Positions 1 to 7,450 of a stretch of 64,000 bases of DNA are shown here, piece after piece (position 1 is the first letter of the stretch; every line of letters begins with the position of its first letter). This DNA is from Rhodanobacteraceae bacterium (GTDB lineage Bacteria > Pseudomonadota > Gammaproteobacteria > Xanthomonadales > Xanthomonadaceae), in assembly GCA_024233975.1 (NCBI GenBank), contig JACKOX010000002.1:186001-250000 (forward strand), in the 5' to 3' direction. A program made the translations under genes and the position numbers. The notes below the pieces were generated by a model. The model was not told the origin of the DNA, made no database searches, and worked only from the letters and a program-made list of their open reading frames with translations.

Positions 1-2
1 CG

Positions 3-1601
3 ACCTACAGTCCGCGGCTGCTTGCCTATCCGACCAATCTGGCGATCAACAACGGCGACACGGCCAGCTGCGAGGCGCTCGACCAGCGGGGTTTTCCGCG
101 TGGCCTCGATTGCGATATCGGTGCCTATGAGCTCGACGATCAGGCCGATCTCGCCCTCGATCTGTCGCCGGTGACGCCGCCGCCGTACTACGCTGGCCAG
201 CTGATCGAGTATCTGGCGACGGTGAGCAACCTTGGCCCGGCCGATGTGTACGACGTGGATCTGTCGTTCTCGCTGCAGGGAACCAGCGTGGATCATTACA
301 CCGGGCTGCATGACTGCAGCGGCCTGCAATGCAGCATTGCAGGCATCGGCAATGGCGGCACTGCCAGCGTCCGGCTCTTCGCGCTCAAGAATGGCGCTGC
401 CAGTTTCGACGCGCAGGGCGTAGTCAACAACCTTACCGGCTTCAGCAGCGATCCGGTGCTTGCCAACAACACCGATGACAGTGGCAATGGCGGCAGTCTG
501 TCACTGGCCTCGGACCTGGAAATCACGCAGATACTGCAGACCGCGTCACCCTATGCGATCGGTCAGCAGCTGACTTTTGCCGTCAGCGTGCAGAACCACG
601 GCCCGAACGCTGCGACCGGCATTGAGGTCACGCAGGCGCTGAGCGACCTGACGCCGGTGTCGAGCTCGGGCTGTGACGGCACTGCCGGTGGTGGTTGCCA
701 GATCAACAACCTCAACAGCGGCGCTACTCGCAATGTCCAGTTCGTGGCGCAGATCACTGCCAGCAAACCGGACAGCACGGTCAGCGTCAGCAGCGCTAAC
801 CATGATCCGGATCTGCGAAACAACAGCGATACCGATGTCGCCAACACGGAAACGGACGCCAACATACTGGTGAAGCTGAACGCCATCACTGGCCAGCCTT
901 ATCACATCGGCGACTACCTGCAGTTCGAGGCGCAGGTGGTGAACAACGGACCGGATACCGCCACCAACATCACACTGGTGGTGGACGATGACAACCTGGT
1001 CATCACCGATGCGTCGGCTCCCTGCAGCATCCTGCCCTGTGTGATCCCCTCATTGGCCGACGGCGCCGACGTCATCATCACCCTGGGTGGCGTCGTGCTT
1101 TCGGCTGGCCCGATGGCGTTGCAGGTGGGCGTCCTGTCGGAGCAGAACGATGCGGATCTCGACGACAACACCGACCGCATCGACGCCACCGTCCAGCCGG
1201 CGGCCGACATGGAAGTGCAACTTGCCGCGCCCGGACTCGGGCCGTTCTATGTCGGCAGTGTGCTCGACTACACGATCACCGTTCGCAACAACGGCAGTCT
1301 CGGTGCTAGCGGCGTTACCGTGGGCGCCAACATCGGCAACCTCGAGCTGCTGTCGGTGGAGTCGCTGAGCTGCAGCGCGCTGCCGTGCATCATCGACGCG
1401 ATGGAAGTGGGTGCCGCCAACCAGGAGGTGATCGTGGTCCGTGCACGCATCACTGGCGAAGGATCGGCCACCCTGACGACCATGGTCTCGGCCAACGAGT
1501 TCGATGACATCACCGCCAACAACCAGGCCAGCACGGCGGCCCAGGCCATTGCCGCACCGAAGCCGCCGGAGGCCTTCCGGGATGGCTTCGAGCCCTACTG
1601 A
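3..1601 (+). CDS. Secreted beta-helix/DUF11-repeat protein, C-terminal part, with GFE tail
   Basis: The frame is already open at the left edge, so the N-terminus lies outside the window. The first residues carry DQRGFPRGLDCDIGAYE, the usual end of a choice-of-anchor Q / CSLREA-type parallel beta-helix domain. Four DUF11-like repeats follow, beginning near bases 180, 540, 895 and 1250, each with a pattern such as 'Y.G..L.....V.N.GP..A'. These modules are typical of large exported surface proteins; no enzyme function is visible. The protein ends in AFRDGFEPY, an aromatic-x-Asp-GFE tail shared with three other secreted proteins in this window. It converges with the metalloprotease gene, with only 6 bases between the stops. 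The repeat assignment is firm; the role is unknown. Confidence 0.85.
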   Translation, partial: TYSPRLLAYPTNLAINNGDTASCEALDQRGFPRGLDCDIGAYELDDQADLALDLSPVTPPPYYAGQLIEYLATVSNLGPADVYDVDLSFSLQGTSVDHYTGLHDCSGLQCSIAGIGNGGTASVRLFALKNGAASFDAQGVVNNLTGFSSDPVLANNTDDSGNGGSLSLASDLEITQILQTASPYAIGQQLTFAVSVQNHGPNAATGIEVTQALSDLTPVSSSGCDGTAGGGCQINNLNSGATRNVQFVAQITASKPDSTVSVSSANHDPDLRNNSDTDVANTETDANILVKLNAITGQPYHIGDYLQFEAQVVNNGPDTATNITLVVDDDNLVITDASAPCSILPCVIPSLADGADVIITLGGVVLSAGPMALQVGVLSEQNDADLDDNTDRIDATVQPAADMEVQLAAPGLGPFYVGSVLDYTITVRNNGSLGASGVTVGANIGNLELLSVESLSCSALPCIIDAMEVGAANQEVIVVRARITGEGSATLTTMVSANEFDDITANNQASTAAQAIAAPKPPEAFRDGFEPY

Positions 1602-1607
1602 ACCGCG

Positions 1608-2978
1608 CTACTCGAAACCGTCGTAGTAGAGCGTGTCGACATTAGGGAGGATGGCCGTGCTGAGGCAGCTCGGCGTATGGCTGGCGATGTTGCTGGTCAA
1701 TATGCCGATCTGCACCGGGTGGAACTCGCGCTGGCGGTTCAGCGAGCAGGTGACGAGGTCGCCACAACCACTGCTCATCATCAGACCTGCTCCGCTGGTT
1801 GGGCAGGACGTGGCGCCTGACCAGCAGCTGCCTCCCGGTGGTGCGGTTCCGCCAGTTCGACATTTATCAATAGGCTGGAGTCCGCTGCTGCCTGTGTCCG
1901 CGTCGGTGCAGTTGTTGTGATAGGCACCAAGCTGGTGACCAAGTTCGTGGCCGAACAACTCCGCCGCTGAACCACCACTCACGCCGTTGCCAGCGACATA
2001 GAGGTTCACACCATAGCTGCCAATGGTGACAGTACCAACACCGCCGACGGTGGTATCGAAACCCGTCTGGCAGTACTGGTCGATCCAGGAAACACCAGTG
2101 GGGTTTCCGCTGCTCAGGCGACCGGAGACAAGCGTCGCGAAATCACGATCGATGCCGCCGCGGTTGTTTCGCCAATAGTCACCGAACTGGAACATCAGGT
2201 ACTGCGCCAGAACCGGGCAGGGGTTGGCGCCGGTGCAGTAAGGATCAGTCGAGGTGTTGTAGATCACCGGCGTGGCCATCACCAGTTGCAGCGACAGGTC
2301 GCGCTGGTAGAACAGGTTGGTGGCCAGGAACAGCTCCTGCAGCCAGCTCAAGGCTGTGGCGGTGTTGTTGCCGAAATGCCCGCTCATCATCGGGAAGTCG
2401 ACTTCCACGGCAACCTTGGCCTGATAGCCGGAGACGCCACCCTTGGCGGTTGTTGAGGCCAGGGTGGCCGGCAATTTCAACTGCAATGGCTGCAACGGTG
2501 AAGTGGTGAGCTCATCGGTGCCGCAATTGACCGGCACCTGCTCCACGGCTTTGGGGAACAGTGCCAGCCCGGCCTTGCCATCTGGCTTCGCGACCAGCCG
2601 CTGCAATCCGTTCTCGTCATCGAGGAAGCCAAATGCAAAGCGTCCGTCGGCTTCGAAGGCCAGTGCGACCTGCTGGCGGCCGCGATCACTGATCAGGAAG
2701 TGTCGTTTGGACAGCGTGCCTTCCGGATCATCCTCGAGGGGCTGGGCACCCGCCTGCAACGCGATGGCGTGGAAGTGCAGTTCGGGCAGTCGCTTCAGGT
2801 TGGATCTGCGGACCAGTGCGGGGGCATCGCCACGGGACAGCTTGGTCAATGCGCTGACGTCGTCGGCAGACAGGGTCAGCGTGGGTGAAGCCGACCCGGC
2901 AGCCTGCAATGGCGTGGTGCCAGCGGCGACGGTCGCCAGTGCGAGCGAAAGTAGGAAGCGGTGGATAGCAGTCCGCAT
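1608..2978 (-). CDS. Secreted reprolysin-like zinc metalloprotease with GFE tail
   Basis: The 456-residue product has a Sec signal peptide (MRTAIHRFLLSLALATVAAG). The catalytic zinc site HELGHQLGAYH, a perfect HExxHxxGxxH, starts near residue 344. A downstream GLMMSSG segment near residue 400 fits the Met-turn of metzincins, so this is most likely an active M12/reprolysin-like peptidase exported to the periplasm or medium. I chose the start at 2978 because the signal peptide begins there; an in-frame start at 3062 would add a Cys-rich segment with no signal features. The region before the catalytic core is probably a propeptide, as is usual in the family. The C-terminus is LYYDGFE, matching the other GFE-tailed proteins. 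cysK lies upstream on the same strand, 117 bases away, behind a possible terminator. Confidence 0.88.
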   Translation of the reverse strand: MRTAIHRFLLSLALATVAAGTTPLQAAGSASPTLTLSADDVSALTKLSRGDAPALVRRSNLKRLPELHFHAIALQAGAQPLEDDPEGTLSKRHFLISDRGRQQVALAFEADGRFAFGFLDDENGLQRLVAKPDGKAGLALFPKAVEQVPVNCGTDELTTSPLQPLQLKLPATLASTTAKGGVSGYQAKVAVEVDFPMMSGHFGNNTATALSWLQELFLATNLFYQRDLSLQLVMATPVIYNTSTDPYCTGANPCPVLAQYLMFQFGDYWRNNRGGIDRDFATLVSGRLSSGNPTGVSWIDQYCQTGFDTTVGGVGTVTIGSYGVNLYVAGNGVSGGSAAELFGHELGHQLGAYHNNCTDADTGSSGLQPIDKCRTGGTAPPGGSCWSGATSCPTSGAGLMMSSGCGDLVTCSLNRQREFHPVQIGILTSNIASHTPSCLSTAILPNVDTLYYDGFE

Positions 2979-3062
2979 GGTGATGCCCCTGTGTCCGCAG
3001 CAAGCTGCACAGGGGCAGGTTACGCCGTCACCGCGGCCACCGCAAAACGTGAAGCGGCGCAC

Positions 3063-3084
3063 GTCGCGCCGTTTCCGGCGCGAC
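3063..3084 (-). terminator. Hairpin after cysK (possible terminator)
   Basis: A perfect 9-bp stem (GTCGCGCCG / CGGCGCGAC) closes a four-base loop that reads GAAA on the minus strand, 11 bases past the cysK stop. No strong T-run follows, so it may instead be an mRNA-stabilising hairpin. Confidence 0.35.
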
Positions 3085-3095
3085 TCATCGATAGA

Positions 3096-4049
3096 CTACA
3101 GACCGGCCAGCCACTGGTCGTCGGAGCCGTCGCTGATGTCCTCGAACAGGAAGGTCGACAGGTAGCGCTCGCCGGTGTCGGGCAGCATGCAAAGGATGCT
3201 GCTGCCTTTTTCGGCGGATTCGGCCACGCGCAGCGCCGCCGCCGCCGTAGCACCAGCGGAGACACCCACGAAAATGCCTTCCTCGCGGGCAAGCCGCAGC
3301 GAGGTGTCGCGGGCGGTGGTGTCGTCTATCTTCAGGATGTCATCGGCGATGTCGCGGTTGAGCACGGCCGGGATGAAGTCCGGTGTCCAGCCCTGGATCT
3401 TGTGCGGATGCCATTCCTCGCCCTGCAGCATGGCGGCCACCTCCGGTTCGGCGGCGGTGATCTTCACCTCCGGCCGGGCCAGCTTCAGCATTTCGCCAAC
3501 ACCGGTCAGCGTGCCGCCGGTGCCCCAGCCGCTGACGAAATGGTCGAGCCGCTTGCCGGCAAAGTCGGAGAGGATTTCCGCTGCGGTGGTGTTGCGGTGG
3601 AACGATGGATTGGCCGGGCTCTCGAACTGTCGCGCCAGGAACCAGCCGTGCTTTTCTGCCAGCTCCCTGGCCCGGCGGACCATGCCGGTGCCGCGCTCGG
3701 AGGCCGGCGTCAGGATCACCTTGGCGCCATAGGCACGCATCAGCTTGCGCCGTTCGATGGAAAAGCTCTCGGCCATGGTGGCAACGAAGGGATAGCCGCG
3801 TGCCGCACAGACCATGGCCAGCGCCACGCCGGTATTGCCCGAGGTAGCTTCGACAACCGTCTGGCCGGGCTTCAGTGCGCCACTCTGCTCGGCATCGAGG
3901 ATCAGGGCCAGCGCGAGGCGATCCTTGACCGAACCGCCCGGATTGAAGGACTCGATCTTGGCGTAGACGGAAACGTGCTCGGGGGCAAGGCGCTTGAGGC
4001 GGACGATCGGCGTGCGGCCGATGGTGTCGGTGATGCTGTCGAAGATCAT
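3096..4049 (-). CDS. cysK: Cysteine synthase A (O-acetylserine sulfhydrylase)
   Basis: The 317-residue product is a PLP enzyme that makes cysteine from O-acetylserine and sulfide. NPGGSVKDR (residues 36-44) holds the PLP lysine K42, TSGNTG (69-74) is the substrate loop, GTGGT (176-180) binds the cofactor phosphate and SAGA (264-267) contacts the pyridine ring. Length and motifs fit CysK better than CysM, although the KIQGWTPDFIP segment differs from the enterobacterial form. The start has a strong AAGGAGA site. It lies 71 bases after cysG on the same strand, so the two are probably co-transcribed, which links sulfite reduction (siroheme) to sulfide fixation. Confidence 0.95.
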   Translation of the reverse strand: MIFDSITDTIGRTPIVRLKRLAPEHVSVYAKIESFNPGGSVKDRLALALILDAEQSGALKPGQTVVEATSGNTGVALAMVCAARGYPFVATMAESFSIERRKLMRAYGAKVILTPASERGTGMVRRARELAEKHGWFLARQFESPANPSFHRNTTAAEILSDFAGKRLDHFVSGWGTGGTLTGVGEMLKLARPEVKITAAEPEVAAMLQGEEWHPHKIQGWTPDFIPAVLNRDIADDILKIDDTTARDTSLRLAREEGIFVGVSAGATAAAALRVAESAEKGSSILCMLPDTGERYLSTFLFEDISDGSDDQWLAGL

Positions 4050-4120
4050 GCTGTTCTCCTTGGCGAGGTCGCGCTCGGGCGCGACGCAGGCCGATACGTT
4101 AGCGCGTTGCCGCGGGAAAT

Positions 4121-5578
4121 TCAGGCTGCCCGTGGGTGGGCCGAATCCGGTCGCGTTTGTGGTCGGCCGGAAAGTCTGCGGGCATCGATCGGTGGCGAGC
4201 CGTACCAGTGGTTGTCGAGGGCTTTTGTCGCCACCTCGCCGACGATGGTCAGGGCAGGGGACTGCAGTTGATGATCGCTGGCTGCAGCCACCACCGTGTC
4301 GATGTCGGTGACGATGACGCGCTGCTCGGGTCGGCCGCCGTTCTCGATCAGGGCCACCGGCGTGGCCGGGCTGCGGCCAGCGACCAGCAGGCTGTCGCGC
4401 AGCGATGGCAGACGACCGGCACCCATGTAGGCGACCAGCGTGGTTCCCGGATCATCCAGCGGCGCCGGCGCACGATAGCGAGGGCCGTCGAGCGCATCGG
4501 CCTGCGCGGTGAACAGGTGCACGGCACGGGTGACGCCGCGATGCGTCAGCGGGATGCCGCTGTGCGCGGCGCACGCGCTGGCGGCGGTCACGCCCGGGAT
4601 GACCGCAAACGGAATGCCGGCCTCGCGCAGCGCATCGATCTCCTCACCGCCGCGACCGAAGACCAGCGGGTCACCGCCCTTGAGCCGCACCACCCGATGG
4701 CCGGCCTGCGCCTCACGCACCAGCCGCTCGTTGATGCGGGACTGCGTGTTCAGGTTGCTGCCCACGCGCTTGCCAACATCGATGCGGCGGGCATCGCGGC
4801 GGATCAGGTCGAGGATGTCCGGCGACACCAGGCGGTCGTACAGCACCACGTCGGCATCCTGCAGATGGCGCAGCGCGGCCAGGGTCAGCAGGTTCGCATC
4901 ACCGGCGCCGGCACCGACCAGCGCAACGCTGCCTGAGTCGGAAGTCGATTGCTGGATCAGTCGTTTCCCGATCAGGCGATCGGCTTCGTCCTCGTGGCCG
5001 TGGCGGATCAGCCAGGCGGCATGACCGCGCAGTAGCGATTCCAGAAAGCCGCGTCGCCTGCGCAGGTCCGGCAGCGCCTCGCGGATACGTGCGCGCCAGC
5101 GCTCGGTGAAGCGCGCCAGTGCGCCCAGCGACGGTTCCAGCAGCGACTCCAGACGTTCACGCAGCAGGCGTGCCAGTACCGGCGCCGCACCACCGCTGGA
5201 AATCGCCACCAGGATGGGTGAGCGATCGACGATGCTGGGCACGATGAAGCGACACAGCTCGGGTTGGTCGACCACGTTGACCAGCACCCCGCGCGCCTCG
5301 GCGTCGGCGGCAACGCGGGCGTTGAGCGCGCGATCATTGGTGGCGGCGATCACCAGGCGCTGGCCCGCAAGCCAGCTCGGATCGTATTCGCCGCCAATGT
5401 GTCGATATCTTCCGCTGGCGGCGGCTTCCTGCAGCTCCGGGGACAGTTCCGGTGCGCCGATGTCGAGCCGGGCGCCGGCGCGGGCCAGCATGGCCGCCTT
5501 GCGGGTTGCGACTTCGCCGCCACCCACCACCAGCACCGGCTGGTCCCTGAGGTCGAGGAAGATCGGATAGTGGCGCAT
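4121..5578 (-). CDS. cysG: Siroheme synthase CysG (trifunctional)
   Basis: The 485-residue product begins with a precorrin-2 dehydrogenase/ferrochelatase domain (VVGGGEVATRK near residues 14-24). It continues with a uroporphyrinogen-III C-methyltransferase domain (VALVGAGAGD, then RLKGGDPLVFGRGGEE). It converts uroporphyrinogen III to siroheme, the prosthetic group of the sulfite reductase CysI encoded here at 9970-11667. The start at 5578 (MRHYPIFLDL) is where CysG homology begins; the upstream in-frame codons look non-coding. It is divergent from cysB across about 305 bases of regulatory DNA and probably heads a cysG-cysK operon. Confidence 0.95.
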   Translation of the reverse strand: MRHYPIFLDLRDQPVLVVGGGEVATRKAAMLARAGARLDIGAPELSPELQEAAASGRYRHIGGEYDPSWLAGQRLVIAATNDRALNARVAADAEARGVLVNVVDQPELCRFIVPSIVDRSPILVAISSGGAAPVLARLLRERLESLLEPSLGALARFTERWRARIREALPDLRRRRGFLESLLRGHAAWLIRHGHEDEADRLIGKRLIQQSTSDSGSVALVGAGAGDANLLTLAALRHLQDADVVLYDRLVSPDILDLIRRDARRIDVGKRVGSNLNTQSRINERLVREAQAGHRVVRLKGGDPLVFGRGGEEIDALREAGIPFAVIPGVTAASACAAHSGIPLTHRGVTRAVHLFTAQADALDGPRYRAPAPLDDPGTTLVAYMGAGRLPSLRDSLLVAGRSPATPVALIENGGRPEQRVIVTDIDTVVAAASDHQLQSPALTIVGEVATKALDNHWYGSPPIDARRLSGRPQTRPDSAHPRAA

Positions 5579-5677
5579 GATCGGCGTCCGGCGGCTTGAT
5601 CGAGAGGCCTCGCAGGCTTCCAGAACGGCGCTCGCGGCGGAAATGATTGCTGGCCGCATCGATATTCCATTCGCTCA

Positions 5678-5693
5678 TGTGATCCCGGTCACC
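5678..5693. promoter_or_regulatory. CRP/Clp-like palindrome between cysG and cysB
   Basis: TGTGATCCCGGTCACC matches the CRP/Clp consensus TGTGA-N6-TCACA at 9 of 10 conserved positions. It lies 3 bases ahead of a plus-strand -35-like TTGACC (5697-5702). No convincing -10 element was found, so the promoter is not assigned. Confidence 0.4.
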
Positions 5694-5777
5694 CGCTTGA
5701 CCGGGCCGCCGGCATGATGGAAGCTCGAAACCGTCGCGCCCATGCCGGGCGTCTTTTCACTGGATCAAGATCGCGTC

Positions 5778-5924
5778 ATGAACGTCCTGTTCTCCAAACC
5801 GATGTGCATGTGTTCGATGTGCTGTTGGCGCCATAGCAGCGCACACGTCGAATTCACCGTGCCCGTCCGTCGAGAACACCGCCATGACCCTGAACCAGCT
5901 CCGTTACCTGCTTGCCATCGTTGA
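5778..5924 (+). CDS. Cys/Met-rich leader peptide overlapping cysB start
   Basis: This is a 48-codon ORF. Residues 9-16 read MCMCSMCC, so seven of eight consecutive codons specify a sulfur amino acid; Cys codons are at 5805, 5811, 5820 and 5823. A Trp follows. The stop lies 41 bases inside cysB, so a ribosome that finishes the leader crosses the cysB start at 5884. The ribosome binding site is weak (AAGA seven bases before the ATG), and an in-frame ATG at 5742 would give a 60-residue version. Amino-acid leader ORFs of this type act as attenuators, for example the polycysteine ORFs reported in mycobacteria. By analogy, cysteine shortage could stall ribosomes upstream and free the cysB start. 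The composition is seen directly; translation and regulation are inference. Confidence 0.5.
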   Translation: MNVLFSKPMCMCSMCCWRHSSAHVEFTVPVRREHRHDPEPAPLPACHR

Positions 5925-6885
5925 CGCCGACCTCAACATCACCGTTGCAGCGCGTCGCGTCCATGCCACCCAACCCGGTCTCTCCAAACAGCTGAAGCAG
6001 CTGGAGGACGAGCTTGGCTCGCCGTTGATCATCCGGCGCGGGAAAAGCCTTGAATCACTGACCTCGCTGGGCCAGCAGGTGGTCGAATCGGCGCGCCGCA
6101 TCGTCGGCGAAGCGGACAGCATCCGCACGCTGGCCGACAACCAGATGGAAGTGCCGCGTGGTCGCCTGCGCATCGCCACCACGCATACGCAGGCGCGCTA
6201 TGTGCTGCAGCACCTGCTGCCGGCCTTCCGGCTCAAATACCCCGAAGTCAGCGTGCACATCGAGCCGGGCGATCCGACCCAGTTCGCCGAACGCCTGCGT
6301 CGCGACGAGATCGACCTCGCCATCCAGAGCACGGTGGAGGTGCCGCCGTCCGGCGTGTTCGCGTTGCCGGCTTATCGTTGGGATCGCGTGGTGGTGGTGC
6401 CGGAGGGGCATCCGCTGGCCAGCTTCGGGCGGCATATCGAGCTGGCCGATCTGGCCGAGTACTCGCTGACCAGCTACGACAGCTCGCGGCGGCCGGAGTC
6501 TTCGCTGCAGCGCGTATTCCGCGGTGCCGGTCTCACACCGAAGATCGTGGTCACCGCGCTGGATGCCGATCTGGTCAAGACTTACGCGCGGACAGGCCTC
6601 GGCATTGGCATCTTTGCCGAAATGGCTCTGCAGCCCGAAGACGCCGGCAGCCTGGTGGCGCTGGATGCGGAGCACCTGTTTCCGCCGTGCACGGCGTGGA
6701 TCTGCCTCGCCGAGCAGCGGCCGCCGCGCGCCTACGTGGATGACTTCATCCAACTGCTGGCCCCGCACCTTCCGGCGCAGGCGCGCGATGCGCGAGCGAC
6801 CAGGGCGGATGCGATCCCGCAGTGGCGGCACCTGCACAAGCGGCTGCGCGAGCTGATCCGCGTGCAGTCCGACGCGGTGGCCTGA
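5884..6885 (+). CDS. cysB: LysR-type sulfur regulator CysB
   Basis: The 333-residue product has an N-terminal winged helix-turn-helix (residues 1-60, MTLNQLRYLLAIVDADLNIT with the ATQPGLSKQL recognition helix). A CysB-type periplasmic-binding-fold effector domain follows. CysB activates the sulfate-assimilation genes when N-acetylserine accumulates, and its likely targets cysG-cysK and cysJIH flank it here. No good Shine-Dalgarno sequence precedes the ATG (only GAGAAC), which fits translational control by the overlapping Cys/Met-rich leader ORF. Confidence 0.93.
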   Translation: MTLNQLRYLLAIVDADLNITVAARRVHATQPGLSKQLKQLEDELGSPLIIRRGKSLESLTSLGQQVVESARRIVGEADSIRTLADNQMEVPRGRLRIATTHTQARYVLQHLLPAFRLKYPEVSVHIEPGDPTQFAERLRRDEIDLAIQSTVEVPPSGVFALPAYRWDRVVVVPEGHPLASFGRHIELADLAEYSLTSYDSSRRPESSLQRVFRGAGLTPKIVVTALDADLVKTYARTGLGIGIFAEMALQPEDAGSLVALDAEHLFPPCTAWICLAEQRPPRAYVDDFIQLLAPHLPAQARDARATRADAIPQWRHLHKRLRELIRVQSDAVA

Positions 6886-6898
6886 GCCGGCCACCGCG
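6873..6898 (+). terminator. Hairpin spanning the cysB stop
   Basis: CGCGGTGGC pairs with GCCACCGCG, giving about 10 bp with the next C-G pair and a six-base loop. CTTTCC follows. The T-run is weak, so this is only a candidate terminator. Confidence 0.45.
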
Positions 6899-6915
6899 CT
6901 TTCCTCCAGCTGGCC

Positions 6916-7254
6916 TCAGGCCTTCTTCACGAACTCCGACTTCAGCTTCATCGGGCCGATGCCGTCGACCTTGCAGTCGATGTCATGGTCGCCTTCGACC
7001 AGGCGGATGTTGCGCACCTTGGTGCCGACCTTCACCACACTGGAGCTGCCCTTCACCTTGAGATCCTTGATCACGGTGACGCTGTCGCCGTCCGCGAGCA
7101 GGTTGCCGACGCTGTCGCGGATCACCAGTCCCTCTTCCGTCGCCGCTTCTTCACCCGGCATCCACTCATGGGCGCATTCCGGGCAGATCAGCATCTCGCC
7201 GTCGGCATAGGTATAGGTCGAGCCGCAGTTCGGGCACGGTGGCAGGTCGCTCAT
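6916..7254 (-). CDS. phnA: PhnA-family zinc-ribbon protein (YjdM-like)
   Basis: The 112-residue product starts with a zinc ribbon (CPNCG at 7-11 and CPEC at 24-27), followed by the compact SH3-like PhnA domain ([21 protein letters not shown]). Length and sequence match the YjdM/PhnA family across its whole length. Despite the name, the family has no proven role in phosphonate breakdown, and its function is unsettled. It faces cysB convergently and is divergent from the Omp28-like gene. Confidence 0.9.
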   Translation of the reverse strand: MSDLPPCPNCGSTYTYADGEMLICPECAHEWMPGEEAATEEGLVIRDSVGNLLADGDSVTVIKDLKVKGSSSVVKVGTKVRNIRLVEGDHDIDCKVDGIGPMKLKSEFVKKA

Positions 7255-7450
7255 GGGTTTTCTCTGGTCTCGGCGCCATCACGGCGCGGGCACGCAGCGT
7301 AGCAGACCGCCGAGGGGAGGCGAAACGTTGGTGCTTGCGAGGCAGGCCACCAGTGGCGTTGCCCCTCATCGTCCCCCGCTGTCGGCCATCAATTGTCGAA
7401 ACGGCCATCAACGGCGTAGCATCGCCGTGTCCATCAAGGGGGGACATGCG

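Noticed and set aside
2961..4271. 436-residue plus-strand frame across cysK
   Set aside because: It is antisense to a well-defined cysK with all motifs, and its composition is Gly/His/Arg-rich as expected for a shadow frame.
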